A DNA stretch of 64,000 bases from Caulochytrium protostelioides. Its lineage: Eukaryota; Chytridiomycota; Caulochytriomycetes; Caulochytriales; Caulochytriaceae. Shown one piece after another: positions 21,789-32,547 of this stretch. Each line of letters begins with the position of its first letter. Within the stretch, counting starts at the first letter, position 1. The notes beneath the pieces were generated by a model, which saw only the letters and a program-made list of their open reading frames with translations, was not told where the DNA came from and made no database searches. The stretch is taken from the NCBI GenBank assembly GCA_003615045.1, contig ML014143.1, positions 1 through 64,000 of the forward strand, given 5' to 3'. A program made the translations under genes and the position numbers.

Positions 21789-24700
21789 TTAGGACGGCGC
21801 GGTCGCTCCATGTCCATGTCCATGTGATGGCCACGCCGCGGCATCGGGTGCATTCCCAGTCGCGGCGGCTGCCGCTGCCGCCGCTGCCGCTGCGGCCGCC
21901 GCTGCGGCTGCTTCGTTTTGCTCTTTGGTCATCTGGGCGGACCAGAGCTGCGAGTAGAGCCCTGGCTGGCCGTCGGGCCCGCGGTAGGCGAGGAGCTGGT
22001 CGTGGGTGCCGCGCTCGACGATGCGGCCGTCGTCCATGACGAGGATGGCGTCGGCGTGCTGGATGCTGGCGAGCTTGTGGGCGACGGTGAGGGTCGTGCG
22101 GTTGCGCGTGAGCTGGCGGAGGGCGATCATGCGCTCGGTTCGGTTGTCGAGGGCCGAGGAGAACTCGTCGAGGATGAGGATCGCCGGGTTCTTGAGGAAG
22201 GTGCGCGCGATGGCGACGCGCTGCTTCTCGCCGCCCGAGAGGCGCAGCCCGCGCTCGCCGACGTCCGTGTCGTAGCCCTTCGGGAAGGAGAGGATGCGGT
22301 CGTGGATCTGCGCGGCCTTGGCCGCCTCGTAGACCTCTTCGTCGGTCGCGCCCTGCCGTCCGTACAGGATGTTGTACTTGATGGTGTTGTTGAAGAGGGT
22401 CACGTCCTGTGGCACGACGCCGATCCACTGGCGCAGCGACGCGCATTGCAGCGTCTGAATCGGGTGGTTGTTGACGGTGATTACGCCCCCGTCGACGTCG
22501 TAGAAACGGAACAGCAGCCGCATTAGCGTGCTTTTGCCGGAGCCCGTCGGCCCCACGATCGCCAGGTTTTGGCCCGGACGGACCTCGAAGCTGATGTTCT
22601 TGAGCAGCGGCGCGTCCGGCGAGTAGGCGAACGACACGTCGTCGAAGCGGATCGTCGCGCCGTGGTGCAGGTCCAGGCGATGCGCGTTCGGCGCGTCGAC
22701 GAGCGGCGGGTGCTCCTCGAGCAGATCGAGCATCTTTTCCATGTCGACAAAGTTCTGCTGGATCACGCGGTAGAACGTGCCAAACCAGTTTAGCGGCTGG
22801 TAGAGCTGCAGCAAGTATGTCAGGAACATGACATAGTCGCCGACTGTCAAATGGCCGTCGACGACGCGCCGCGCGACGCAGAGGCAGCCCACGAGCAGCC
22901 CGAGCGTGATGGTCGTGTTCTGCGCCGTGTTGAGCACGTTGAGGCTCGCGGAGGACTTCCAGTCGGCTCGCTGGTACTCGCGGATCGCAAGCTCGTACTG
23001 CCCCACCTCCCAGTGCTCGTTGTTGAAGTACTTGACCGTCTCGTAGTTGAGCAGCGAGTCGACGGCGCGCGCGCGGCACGCGCTGTCCAGGTCGTTCATC
23101 TCGCGGCGCCACCCGCTGCGCCACTCGGTGATCGTCACCGTGAACACAATGTAGAGCACCATGGTGCTCAGGATAATGAGCGCGATGCCGCCGTCGAACA
23201 GAAACACAAAGTAGACGACGGCGACACCGATATCGACAAACACCGGGAAGATGTTGAATGCGATGTAGGACAGCAGCGAACCGACCGAGGCCGTGCCGCG
23301 GTCCATGACGCGCAGCACCTCACCCGTCTTGCGATTGAGATGGAACTGTAGCGGCAGGGCATGCAGGTGCGCAAGCATCTTGACTGAGACTTCGCGCGTC
23401 GTGTACTGCCCGACCGGGATCCATAGCAGGTACTGGATGCTCGAAAGCACGCCCACGCCGCCCTGCAGGTACCGGTACGTGACATACAGCAGAATGCTGC
23501 CCCACGCGTAGTACGGCGTGCCGTGCACCTGGCCGTCCGGCAGCATCGCGTGGCGGAACACGGCTCCCGTCGCCACATTGCTGCTAGTCGCTGTCGTGCT
23601 CTGTGTCGTCGTGAGCGCGTCAATCACGATTTTGTACTGCAAGGGGACCAGGACGTTGATCACGCGGCCCGCCAGCAAGCAGAGGAAGCAGGCAAACACG
23701 AGCAGCTGCAGACGCCGCGGGCGCGGCCACAAAAATGGAAACAGCTTGCGGAGCCGCTGGCCCAAGCGGCGCCAGTTGCCCTTCACGGCCGAAGGGCCGG
23801 CGGCAGCGGCGGCGGCGCTCGCGGCGGCATGGGTCCGCGCATGGGCATGGGCGCCTTCGAGCAACGACGCGTCATCGGTCGTGGCGGCCAGCAGCGACTC
23901 GAACTCCGGGTTGACGCCGAGGGTTGCAGCGGCGTCGCGGCTCTGGCGGACGGCGACGGCGACGGCGTAGACCGCGGCGGCCGTCGCGAGCGCGTAGCGG
24001 AGCAGGAAGCCCGCGAGGAAGAGGTGACTAGCGGGCCCGGCGAAGGCGTCGCCGACGGCGGGCGCCGCCGGGTCGGCGGGGTCGATGGGCCGCACGGCCG
24101 TCGCGATCCACCATGCGAGCTCGAAGGACTCAACGACCCAGGCGGCGACAAAGAAGACGGTCGCGAAGCGCGGCGCCGCAAGCGGCTTCCGCGCGTAGAC
24201 AATCATGCGCCACGCCCACGCATCACCGGGAGCCGGCGTCAGGGTCGCCACGAAGGCGTGCACAAAGGTCTGCATGATCCACGCCATCGCAAAGAGCGTG
24301 TTGGCGACGGTGTGCGACGGCAGCGCGTCGCGCTCGGGTCGGGTCGGCGACGCCAGCATCAGATACAGATCGACCACGAGATTGCCAAAGTAGGTCAGCG
24401 TGATGAGCGCCGCCGCCTGCTTCAGGCGCCGCAGCGACGACTGCCCGGGAAGCATGGAGGCGTGCCACGGCAGACTGTCCATGCCGATCCCATTGTCGTT
24501 GGCGTTGACATCCTCGTCCTCGTCGCCGAGCGCGATGGCGCCCGAGGCCGCCACGGGACCCCCACGGCCCGTGCCGCCGCCACGACCGCCGGCGCCGGCG
24601 CCGCGGACGAAACGGGGCAGCAAGCAGCCGGGCCATGCGGCCCCGCCGCGCGGCGCGGTCTCGCTGGCGCTGAATGGCCGCGAGCCCATACCGGACGCGT

Positions 24701-25043
24701 GTCGGCCGGCATGGCGATGATGCTGGTGTGCTGCGTCGTCGGCACAGCCGTCGGCGTTGGCGGCGGCGGCGGCGCCGTCCAGGGCGCCGTCGGCAGGCCG
24801 GGCATCGCCGTCGCTCTCGCGGCTGATGCCGGCGCTGTGGGCTGGTTGGGCGTGCAGCGGCGCGCGCGGGCGTCCTGCGGTGAAGCGGTGGCGGCGCCGG
24901 AGGACCGGTCGGACCTGGCGCACGAGCCAGACGACGACGGCGAGCGTGATGCCGGCGAGGAGAAGGCTCGCGCCGAGCGTCTGGACGAAGCACGGGGCCA
25001 GACGGCCTGCGGCGGCCCATGGCCCGGGGCAGTAGGGATGCAT
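21789..25043 (-). CDS. HMT1: Hmt1/ABCB6-type ABC half transporter
   Basis: Half transporter of the heavy-metal-tolerance group (yeast Hmt1, animal ABCB6), in vacuolar or other membranes, linked to phytochelatin/GSH-metal or porphyrin transport. The ATG at 25043 gives MHPYCPGPW and APCFVQTLG, like the short lumenal start of ABCB6/Hmt1; the frame opens 142 residues earlier without conservation. One hydrophobic helix (about 25-45), a disordered insert (about 50-190) and four more helices make the extra N-terminal domain. The six-helix TMD starts near LLVFACFLCLLAGRVINVLVPLQYK. The NBD has Walker A GPTGSGKST (about 830), LSGGEKQRVAIAR (about 934) and ILILDEFSSALD. The C-terminus is Ala-rich and ends with a HGHGHG tail. 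Its 1084 residues exceed the usual 800-850. Confidence 0.93.
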   Translation of the reverse strand: MHPYCPGPWAAAGRLAPCFVQTLGASLLLAGITLAVVVWLVRQVRPVLRRRHRFTAGRPRAPLHAQPAHSAGISRESDGDARPADGALDGAAAAANADGCADDAAHQHHRHAGRHASGMGSRPFSASETAPRGGAAWPGCLLPRFVRGAGAGGRGGGTGRGGPVAASGAIALGDEDEDVNANDNGIGMDSLPWHASMLPGQSSLRRLKQAAALITLTYFGNLVVDLYLMLASPTRPERDALPSHTVANTLFAMAWIMQTFVHAFVATLTPAPGDAWAWRMIVYARKPLAAPRFATVFFVAAWVVESFELAWWIATAVRPIDPADPAAPAVGDAFAGPASHLFLAGFLLRYALATAAAVYAVAVAVRQSRDAAATLGVNPEFESLLAATTDDASLLEGAHAHARTHAAASAAAAAAGPSAVKGNWRRLGQRLRKLFPFLWPRPRRLQLLVFACFLCLLAGRVINVLVPLQYKIVIDALTTTQSTTATSSNVATGAVFRHAMLPDGQVHGTPYYAWGSILLYVTYRYLQGGVGVLSSIQYLLWIPVGQYTTREVSVKMLAHLHALPLQFHLNRKTGEVLRVMDRGTASVGSLLSYIAFNIFPVFVDIGVAVVYFVFLFDGGIALIILSTMVLYIVFTVTITEWRSGWRREMNDLDSACRARAVDSLLNYETVKYFNNEHWEVGQYELAIREYQRADWKSSASLNVLNTAQNTTITLGLLVGCLCVARRVVDGHLTVGDYVMFLTYLLQLYQPLNWFGTFYRVIQQNFVDMEKMLDLLEEHPPLVDAPNAHRLDLHHGATIRFDDVSFAYSPDAPLLKNISFEVRPGQNLAIVGPTGSGKSTLMRLLFRFYDVDGGVITVNNHPIQTLQCASLRQWIGVVPQDVTLFNNTIKYNILYGRQGATDEEVYEAAKAAQIHDRILSFPKGYDTDVGERGLRLSGGEKQRVAIARTFLKNPAILILDEFSSALDNRTERMIALRQLTRNRTTLTVAHKLASIQHADAILVMDDGRIVERGTHDQLLAYRGPDGQPGLYSQLWSAQMTKEQNEAAAAAAAAAAAAAAAAATGNAPDAAAWPSHGHGHGATAPS

Positions 25044-26406
25044 GGCGGGCAGCGATGCGCGGGGCGGCGGCCACGTGGAGGGGACGAGCAACGATGCGGC
25101 GATAATGGGAGGCGGTGCGGACGAAGCGGAGTCGATGGCAGCCGCAGCGGGGCCAATCACGGTATCCACGTCTCCAGGCACGGGGTTCCCGAAAGCACCG
25201 AGCAGGACGCGACGACGGAGGAGCGTTCCAGGGCTGGAGAGCGGACCAGCGAAAGAGGCGATGCGCGACGGGACACGATGGCTTGATGCGTGGCCGTCGC
25301 CGCGACCGACCAAGCGGACCGCGCGCCGGATCCACGCGGGATGCCGACCGACCGGTTTCTTTGTCTTTTTGGTGACTTCCTCTCGGCGGCCGATCCGAGC
25401 GAGGCTGCAGGGCTGCAGGCACCCCGTCTCGGACGGCGGACCTCGGTAGGCCACGCCACACCACGCCACGGCCGCGCTAAGCCGCGCCTAAGGCGATAAG
25501 GCCGTGCGCGGCGGCCTTATCGCCCTCGTGAGGCCCGCACGACGTTCCGTGCCGCGGGCCGACCGGCGCGCCGCGCGAGCGGCCCAGGTTGGCGGTTGGC
25601 GGTTGGCGCTCGCGGGCTCTTCCTCAGGACCCCATGGGTCCTGGTCATATCGCGCCATGCAGGTCACGTAAGCCGGCACAGCACCGGCCGTCTGCGGCGC
25701 GGTTCGAGGCATGGCAGCCTCCGCCTTCCGTTTCGCATCAACGACGTCCATCAACACTGGAGCGTTGATGGGCGATAGCGATGCAGCGACGACGCGGATC
25801 GATGGATGGAGAAATGGTATGCTACGATACAGAGAAATGCGACGATGCCATGATAGAACCCTGATAGACCGGGTGCTCTGTGTCAAGCCGGTAGTATGGA
25901 TGACCACCCGGCACCGTGATGAGCGCATCGTTGATCGGGCTTACATGGGGGTAGGTTCGGCACCGCCGTGCCCCGAGCTTCACGATTGTGGTCTGCTTCA
26001 GTTTGTCGTTTCGCGACGCAGTCAACAGCGCGCTTCAGGACGAACCGTTTGGCCGCCACCTCGTGACCTCGGCATGGCCAACGCATCATGTCGGGCTGCG
26101 TCAGCGGTTTCGGTGCAACTGCTTGGATCAGCCGCGTCGTGCAGGTCATGGTCCTGCTGATCCTTCCGGCTCGGCCCCTGCCATGCTGTGACGTTGCCCG
26201 GTGGGCATCACCGGCTTGGAACCGCGAAAGCTCGGGGACGCGGGGCCCCAGCGCGTCATGTCGTGCCGGGAGGCTGCCTTCTTAAAAAGGGCGAGGGAGA
26301 CAAGATTCTATTCATCAATCCGATCGAATTACATCGGAAGGGATGCATGACCAGAAATTTTTTTATAGAACGGGACGAAGGGTCCTCTCTAAGGACGCTC
26401 GCGTCT
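25044..26406. other. Gap between HMT1 and metacaspase
   Basis: Upstream of HMT1. Its only clear structure is the perfect inverted repeat at 25492-25524. The part from 25700 to 26400 has lower GC and no convincing frame. Confidence 0.6.
25492..25524. promoter_or_regulatory. Perfect inverted repeat with two GATAAG cores
   Basis: Arms GGCGATAAGGCCG and CGGCCTTATCGCC (13 bp, perfect) flank a 7-base loop, about 450 bases upstream of the HMT1 start. Each arm holds a GATAAG core, the site of fungal GATA factors. A regulatory role is inferred; it could also be just a hairpin. Confidence 0.5.
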
Positions 26407-27741
26407 TTAGAGCAGCACCCTGGCCTTCGTATCGATGAGGCGACCGGCCGAGAGCTGCGGGACCTGTGTGTACTTTCCCTTGAGGATGTTGCGCATGTTG
26501 GCAAGCAGCTCGGACCAGTTCTGGTTGCGGTTGGAAGCGAGCGCCGTGATGAGCGAGTAGCTCATGGCGCCACTGGCCATGCCGTGCGGCGTCTTGCTGT
26601 CGGCCGAGGTCTGCGCGTCCTTGCAGCCCGAGAAGCAGACGACGTCCGCCATACTGCCTTTCAGGCGGACGCGGTCCTCGTCGGAGAGCCCGCCGCCGCC
26701 GAGCAAGTTCTTGGACGAGATGCTCTTCACGAGCGACAAAGCGCCCGTGAGCGCCGAGCCGCCCGAGAGCGCGAAGGCCTTGCCGCCGTCCAGCAGCGAC
26801 TTGCCGAGCTTGGACGCGATCGTGTGGCGCTTGATCGAGCCATCCGGCAGATAGGTGAACGGCAGGTCGAGCACGGAGCCCGAGTGGCACGAATCAAACA
26901 CCGCGAACAGGCGGCACCCAGCGGGCAGCGGCCGCACGAGCCGCGCGTTCAGTTCGTCGTCGACGATCACGCCGGCGCGCTTGAAGTCGATCGGCAGGAT
27001 CGTCTCGTCGGAGCCGTCGGACTCGTCGCCGTCGGTGTCCTTCTGTGTGCCGCCGTGGCCCGAGAACGAGATGAACAGGCTGTCGCCGGGCTGTGCGCCG
27101 CGGACGAGCCAGTCGATGCCGGCCGTGATGTTGGCGCGCGTCGGCTGGAATTTGGGGTCGCGCTGGTCGTCAGTCAGCACGACCATGTGGTTAGCGTCGG
27201 TCGGGAAGTTGTAGTTCACCGAGATAAACGACCGCAGTGCGTGCACGTCGTTGATACAGCCCGCGAGCGCGCTGGACGTACCGATGTAGTTGATACCAAT
27301 CAGCAGGGCTTTCTTGTTGCCCGTGACGTGGGTATGACCCTGCATCGAGTGCGCGATCGTCGCATTGTAGTTCTGCATGGGCTGCTGCGCGTACCCATGG
27401 GGCCCCTGGGGCGCGCTCGGCGGGCACGTGTTGCTCTGCTGCGCGAACTGGCCGCCGGGACCGGTTGGCTGCGGGGGGTAGTAGCCGCCGCCCGTGTTGC
27501 CGCCGGCATGGCCGGTCGCATGGCCGGTCGCTTGCTGGTTGTAAGGCGCGGGAGCTCGGTGCGGAACGGGGAACGCCGGTGCCGCGCCACTGCTCGGCGG
27601 GTAGCCTTGCTGCTGCGGATACCCTTGCTGCGGGTAGCCCTGCTGAGGATACCCTTGCTGCGGGTAGCCCTGCTGCGGATACCCTTGCTGCGGGTAGCCC
27701 TGGGCCTGTTGGGCGTTCAGCCGCTGCTGTCCGGGATACAT
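26407..27741 (-). CDS. MCA1: Type I metacaspase
   Basis: Arg/Lys-specific, Ca2+-dependent cysteine protease with roles in proteostasis and cell death. The ATG at 27741 gives MYPGQQ and a 444-residue product. The prodomain (1-140) is rich in Gln, Pro, Gly and Tyr with tandem YPQQG units (about 16-45), as in Yca1-type prodomains. The peptidase C14 domain begins KKALLIGINY (about 144). The catalytic His is in SFSGHGG (about 229) and the Cys in FDSCHSGS (about 285). The p10-like part includes VVCFSGCKDAQTSAD and GAMSYSLI. It ends TQVPQLSAGRL with a short tail, complete for the family. The frame continues upstream to 28314 across a hexamer array; I do not include that. Confidence 0.96.
   Translation of the reverse strand: MYPGQQRLNAQQAQGYPQQGYPQQGYPQQGYPQQGYPQQGYPQQQGYPPSSGAAPAFPVPHRAPAPYNQQATGHATGHAGGNTGGGYYPPQPTGPGGQFAQQSNTCPPSAPQGPHGYAQQPMQNYNATIAHSMQGHTHVTGNKKALLIGINYIGTSSALAGCINDVHALRSFISVNYNFPTDANHMVVLTDDQRDPKFQPTRANITAGIDWLVRGAQPGDSLFISFSGHGGTQKDTDGDESDGSDETILPIDFKRAGVIVDDELNARLVRPLPAGCRLFAVFDSCHSGSVLDLPFTYLPDGSIKRHTIASKLGKSLLDGGKAFALSGGSALTGALSLVKSISSKNLLGGGGLSDEDRVRLKGSMADVVCFSGCKDAQTSADSKTPHGMASGAMSYSLITALASNRNQNWSELLANMRNILKGKYTQVPQLSAGRLIDTKARVLL
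27595..27712 (-). repeat. 30-base coding repeat in the metacaspase prodomain
   Basis: Units coding Tyr-Pro-Gln-Gln-Gly twice are repeated nearly identically three to four times. Variation in copy number between strains is expected. Confidence 0.85.
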
Positions 27742-28080
27742 GGCGATAACCGGAGGAGGAGGAGGAACGGGATTAACAATGCGGTGATCCGCAATAAACG
27801 ATCCAGCAGCGATGTCGGGATGCTCAGCAAAAGCAGATAGCGGGCCGCGAGACCACGAACGAGCATCGGCTGATTGGAACCACACCAAGAACACGCTGCT
27901 CCTGGCTTGGCGAGGTGTCGCCCTTTGTAGGGCTGGTGGTTGCTGGGCACGGGCGAGCGGCAGGCCAATGCCACGGCCGGGCGTGATGAGCGCCCGTGGA
28001 TCCTGCGAGCGGCCGTGCTGACGGGTCCGGGATCCGCCCTGCATCGCGCCGCCATGGGTCCGCCGCTGGCCGGCGTCCAA

Positions 28081-28205
28081 TGCCGATGCCGATGCCGATG
28101 CCGATGCCGATGCCGATGCCGATGCCGATGCCGATGCCGATGCCGATGCCGATGCCGATGCCGATGCCGATGCCGATGCCGATGCCGATGCCGATGCCGA
28201 TGCCG
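28081..28205. repeat. GATGCC hexamer array, about 20 units
   Basis: About 125 bases of near-perfect six-base units, 340 bases upstream of the metacaspase start. It is open in several frames on both strands, which creates long spurious ORFs. Confidence 0.95.
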
Positions 28206-29119
28206 CGGCCGCGGCCGCGGTCGCGACGCCCGCGGCGAGGGCGGCGCTCACCGGCGCTGCGCCATTGCCGGCCGCGGCTCCGGCCGATGCCGCGCGGATC
28301 GGGCCATGTCGCACTTCCGGTGCACGGCGGTGTGACGCTAAGCCACGTCCTCGGGCGGTGGCACCGCCCCCGCGTGCGCCCGGGGGCTCGCGTGGCCCCG
28401 TGGCTGCGCCACTCTAGAGCTCGATACGAGGCGAGCCCACGGAGACGCGAGCGATGGCTGCGAACGGATCGACTTGAGATAAGGGCTGATATGATGCGAG
28501 AGGATGGCCATTCATGGGTGCACCAACGCCCCAACCGTCGATGCGTGGTCGTCACAGCGTCTTGGAAGCACGTGGCTGCATCCCGCGGCGCTTGGCACTG
28601 ACGACGGGAAGCAGACGAGAATGGCCGTCCGCTTCAGGCAGCGGTGTGCCGCCTGATGGACATGATGGACCGAGTCACCCCCGGTGGGCCCCTGCATACG
28701 ATGGCCACATGGCCCATGGCTTTGGCCGCTGCCGTCGTTGCCGTGCTCGCCGCCCACGGTCGCCCATGGTCCGTCATCGACGCCGAGTCAACCGCTCCGA
28801 CCTTGCTATCGCCTCACCATCCAAGCAGCCTCGGTCCCGGCAGGCCCGCCCAAGCCGCCGCTCGAGCCGCCGCGTGTCGATCGACCGATCCCCCGTCGTC
28901 ACAGCAGACGCGGTAGACCCTGTCCCCGCCGAGGCCGCGCGGTCCCGTGCCCGGCGTGCCCTCTGCAAAAACACATCCGCAGCTGCGGTGCTTGGACCCC
29001 GAACGCGCATCGATCCCGCGGCACTGCGAGATGGGCGAGCGCGGCAGTTGCGTGGCCACGCATGTATGCAGACTGTCTTTTTTCTTTTTCATTTTTCCTG
29101 TTGTTGCTGTGGGTGAATT

Positions 29120-29138
29120 CGCCGCATTTTTTGCGGCG
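29120..29138. repeat. Short inverted repeat with T5 loop
   Basis: Seven-base perfect arms CGCCGCA/TGCGGCG around five T. It follows a T-rich run and has no nearby gene. Confidence 0.6.
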
Positions 29139-31065
29139 CTGGCGGGGTAACGGGGGCGAGAGGCGGCTGGAGGCGGGCAGGCGGTTCGTACGACTTGCCG
29201 TCGCCACCACGATGCGGGGGGCCGCCGCTAGGAGTGAAGCGAACGTCGAAGGCAGGGCGCCGCGGACGCATACGCATCGATCCTGACGACGCAGGACTCC
29301 GCCTGGCCACCGTCGGCGGCAGCGGACGGCGGGTGGGTGGGCAGGCACGCAGGCACGCAGACAGGCACGCACGCAGGCGCACGAGCGGGACAAGTGGACC
29401 CATGGAAACCCGGAAAGACCCCGCTCCTGGCGGCGTCGGCGGCGTCGGCGGCGGCGTTGGCGACCGTGGGGCGCTGGCGGCGCGCGCTTGGTCGACGCGC
29501 ATAGGCATCCTGTTGGGCTTGGGCGGCGAGCCTGCGGCCCGCACAGCGTGGAGGCGCCGGAGGGTCGGTCATGCCCCGGGCGCGGGTGGACCAGCGAGCC
29601 GCGACGTCGGCGGCGGCGTCGAGGCGGACCCCTATGGACCCCGTGCCGGGGGCGCGGTGGTGGCCGATAGGCGGCAGAGGATCGCCGTTGTCGGCACCGC
29701 GGGTCGGGCCGCCATCGTTGTCGCCGTCGACCGGTCCGAGAGCCGCGCCGCCGGCAGCAGCAGCAGCAGCAGCAGTGTCAGGCCCGCGGCGTCGATGTGG
29801 CTGGCCCTCCACTCTTCTCCCCCCTATGCGTTCGGCCCGGAAAGAGAGTGCGGCCCGACACCACAGCGGAAGCGGGTCTGTCCTTCCTGCCATCCTCGCC
29901 GCGGCGTCCTGGCCGGCCGCCAGCGTGGTGCCGAAACAGCCGTCGAAACGAAGGCAGGATCGAGTTACGGAACGGCGTTTCGGACACCACGCGCGCGGGT
30001 AAGCTTCGTGAGTCTCATCGGGGGCGCTCTCGCGGCTGTGTCGGCTCGGGCCCGCAGCGGCATCGCTTTTCCGCCATCTCCGCTCTCGGTCACATGCACC
30101 CGTCACACTCCCCCGCGATGCTTTGCCCAGGACCATGAGAGTGACAGCGCTCATTGATACCCTGCCGAGGCGCATGCTTCCCTAGTCTTTGATATCCCCC
30201 TTCGCAACCCGACGAATCGCATTTCCATTAGACGCATCGAGATTTCTGCGCGCACTTTCAACCACTCGCCCTCCCCCGACACGGAGTGACGCCGCCCACA
30301 TCGCCTCGCCTCGCATCATATTATAGCATCTCATATCGCATCGTATCTCATCGCATCGTGCCATCGTGGCCCCCCCGCGCCACCCCAGCTACCTGAGCCT
30401 CGTGCTCTGCTGAACCCACCGCCGCCCGGCATCCAGAGCGGTTGCGATTATCGCGCCATCAAGCCTCCGCGACGGGGATCTGCGGTCGTCGTGCTGGTCA
30501 ACGACGCTCTCGGACGAGCGGTACCAGCGGCCGACGGAGCGCTCCGGTGGCCAGCATCCCCAGCCCGCCGGCCGCCGTCGGGGCCGCCCGCATCGGCATC
30601 GTCAGCTCCATCGCGCATCCAACGTGCCCCGACGCCCGCCGCCTCCCGTTGGGGGAAAGGCGAGCCGGCCACCGCGGCGGTGGCGACGCGGTTCTGGAGC
30701 GGGTCTTGAGCGCCGCTGCAGCCAACCCGACTCGGGCGGCGCGGTCGCTCGGTCCGGGGAGGGCGCGTGCGGCCTGCCGGCCGACCCCGGTGGCCGACGC
30801 CGTCGCCAACGCTCCTGCCGGCCGGCCGGCGGCTGCGGTGGTCGCTGTATGGCCGTGGTGCTTCCCGCTTGGCCCCCATGCCTCCTGTCCTGCCCCGCCG
30901 CGACCCGTCCCCTGCCGCCTCGTTGCGCGCGCGGTTACTGCGACGGCCACGGCGACCCCCCCGCGGCCCGCAAGGGCTCAGCGGCGACCGTGCGCCACGC
31001 CGCGCCGCGCCGTTTCGTGCGGCTGCTGCTGAGCACGGCTGTGCTCGGCCGTTGACAGCGCCATC

Positions 31066-32433
31066 ATGGCCAAGCCCTCGGTGGACCTGGTCCATGCGGC
31101 GGCCGTCGCGCCGCCCGGAAGCAGCCCCGATGCCGTGACGCCCACGGGCCCCGAGCGCGTGGCGATGCAGACGCTGGACGACCGCTCGACCATGATCCTG
31201 TGCTACGGCTTCATCATGACGGGGATGCTGATCCAGGCGCTCAACACCGTGCACGCGGTCCGCATCGCGATCCGTAAGCCGCGGATCTTCAACATCGGCC
31301 TGGCCGTGTTCTCGCTCGGCTTCTACGGGTTCTTTCTGTCGCTACTGGCGACGACGCGCAGCGTCTATCAGAACTCGCCGGACGAGAGCTATGTACTCGC
31401 CACGCTGCTCATGCAGAGCCCCGTACGGCCGCCGTATGTGGAGCGCTATGTCTCGGCCATGACGTGCTTCAGCTTCTTCTGGGGCACGTCGATCTACATT
31501 GGCATCCTCGTCTTTCAGCTCCGCTTCCAGCTGATCCGCGTGATCCTGCCCTACCGCGAGATCTGGGACTGGCTCTGGTGGAGCATAACGACGGCGCTTT
31601 ATCTGATCTACATCTACTTCAACGTGGTCAAGTACTCGCCGGGCATGTTCGCGCATACGTGCATCGGCGCCGCGTGGACACTCTATGTGATTACCTGCGA
31701 CAACGTCCTCTCGTTTATCTTTCTCTACCGCCTCTTCCGCAGCATCAATTTCTACGGCGCGTCTAACGCCCAGCGGCATACCCGGCGCGTCATCATCGGC
31801 CTGGTCGGCTCCTGCTCCGTCTCGTGGATCGCGCTCATCATGTTCATCGTCTCACAGTTCACCCTCATTGAGATTGCCAACCAGAACCTGCAGTATTTGC
31901 TGTTCGTCATTGTCATGATGCTGACGCCGTTCCAGTTCACGGGCGAGCTCATGTTTATGTATGCCGTCGAGCAGATGGTCACCAACACGTCGCACCACAT
32001 CGTCGCCGTCGTCAACAGCCTGGCGCCGTCGCCGCCCTCGGACTGCTCCCTGTTCTGGAGCCGACACGGCCGCGAGTCCGGCGACGGCGCCGCGGCCCTC
32101 GTCGACGGCCACGCCCCCTTCGCCCGGCGCCCGCCGTCCCCGCGGCTGGGACCGGGGCCGGCGCGACGACCCTTGCGCGCCGCCGTCGCCGCCGCGGCCG
32201 CCGGCTCGCCCACGCCCACCACGGCCTTCCTCGCCGCCGCACGGGCGCATCCTTTCGGCCGCATCGGCGACCCCTTCGTCGATCCGGAGACGATCTTGAT
32301 GATCGAGAAGGAAGAGCAGACGGCCCATGAGTTCGACATGGCGGCCGATGTCGGTGGCCTTGGCGACTTGAGCGGCGGCGGCTATACGTCCCGGGCAGGC
32401 CCAGGCGGCGCGAGCCCGGGCCGCCGGCTCCAT

Positions 32434-32464
<31 letters not shown>

Positions 32465-32547
32465 CCGCCATGTCGCCCACGGCCTATGTGCTACACCCGG
32501 GGGAGACGTGGTCGCGACCCATCTGTCCGCCGTCCATTCTCGACTAA
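31066..32547 (+). CDS. Seven-transmembrane protein of unknown function
   Basis: The 493-residue product has seven strongly hydrophobic helices. Approximate positions are 42-66 (ILCYGFIMTGMLIQAL), 72-96, 128-152 (SFFWGTSIYIGILVFQL), 165-187 (WDWLWWSITTALYLIYIYF), 200-226, 242-268 and 277-308 (LLFVIVMMLTPFQF). A basic, Ser/Pro/Gly-rich cytoplasmic-type tail of about 170 residues follows, with a poly-Gly run. The ATG at 31066 is preceded by a stop close upstream. Topology is GPCR-like, but I see no rhodopsin DRY or NPxxY motif and no signal peptide. It may be a lineage-specific receptor; no ligand or pathway can be inferred. The AT-rich 3' region (about 32635-32660) could hold the polyadenylation signal. 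Confidence 0.82.

Larger units (their letters stand above)
27742..31065. other. Large gap between metacaspase and seven-TM gene
   Basis: 3.3 kb without a convincing gene. It has the GATGCC array (28081-28205), an inverted repeat (29120-29138), a GCACGCAG-type imperfect repeat near 29340-29390 and an AT-richer stretch at 30180-30370. Opposing open frames at about 29195-30175 on both strands code only low-complexity Arg/Ala/Gly. Confidence 0.55.

Noticed and set aside
23523-25286. 587-codon plus-strand frame
   Set aside because: Antisense to the Hmt1-type gene.
25492-25524. Bacterial-type terminator reading of the inverted repeat
   Set aside because: No U-run follows, and the genome is eukaryotic; a GATA-site palindrome is the better idea.
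28081-28205. Possible CRISPR-like array
   Set aside because: Uninterrupted six-base units without spacers; a simple hexamer satellite.
29195-30175. Opposing frames of about 320 codons on both strands
   Set aside because: Both are low-complexity, overlap completely and show no conserved motif; called non-coding.
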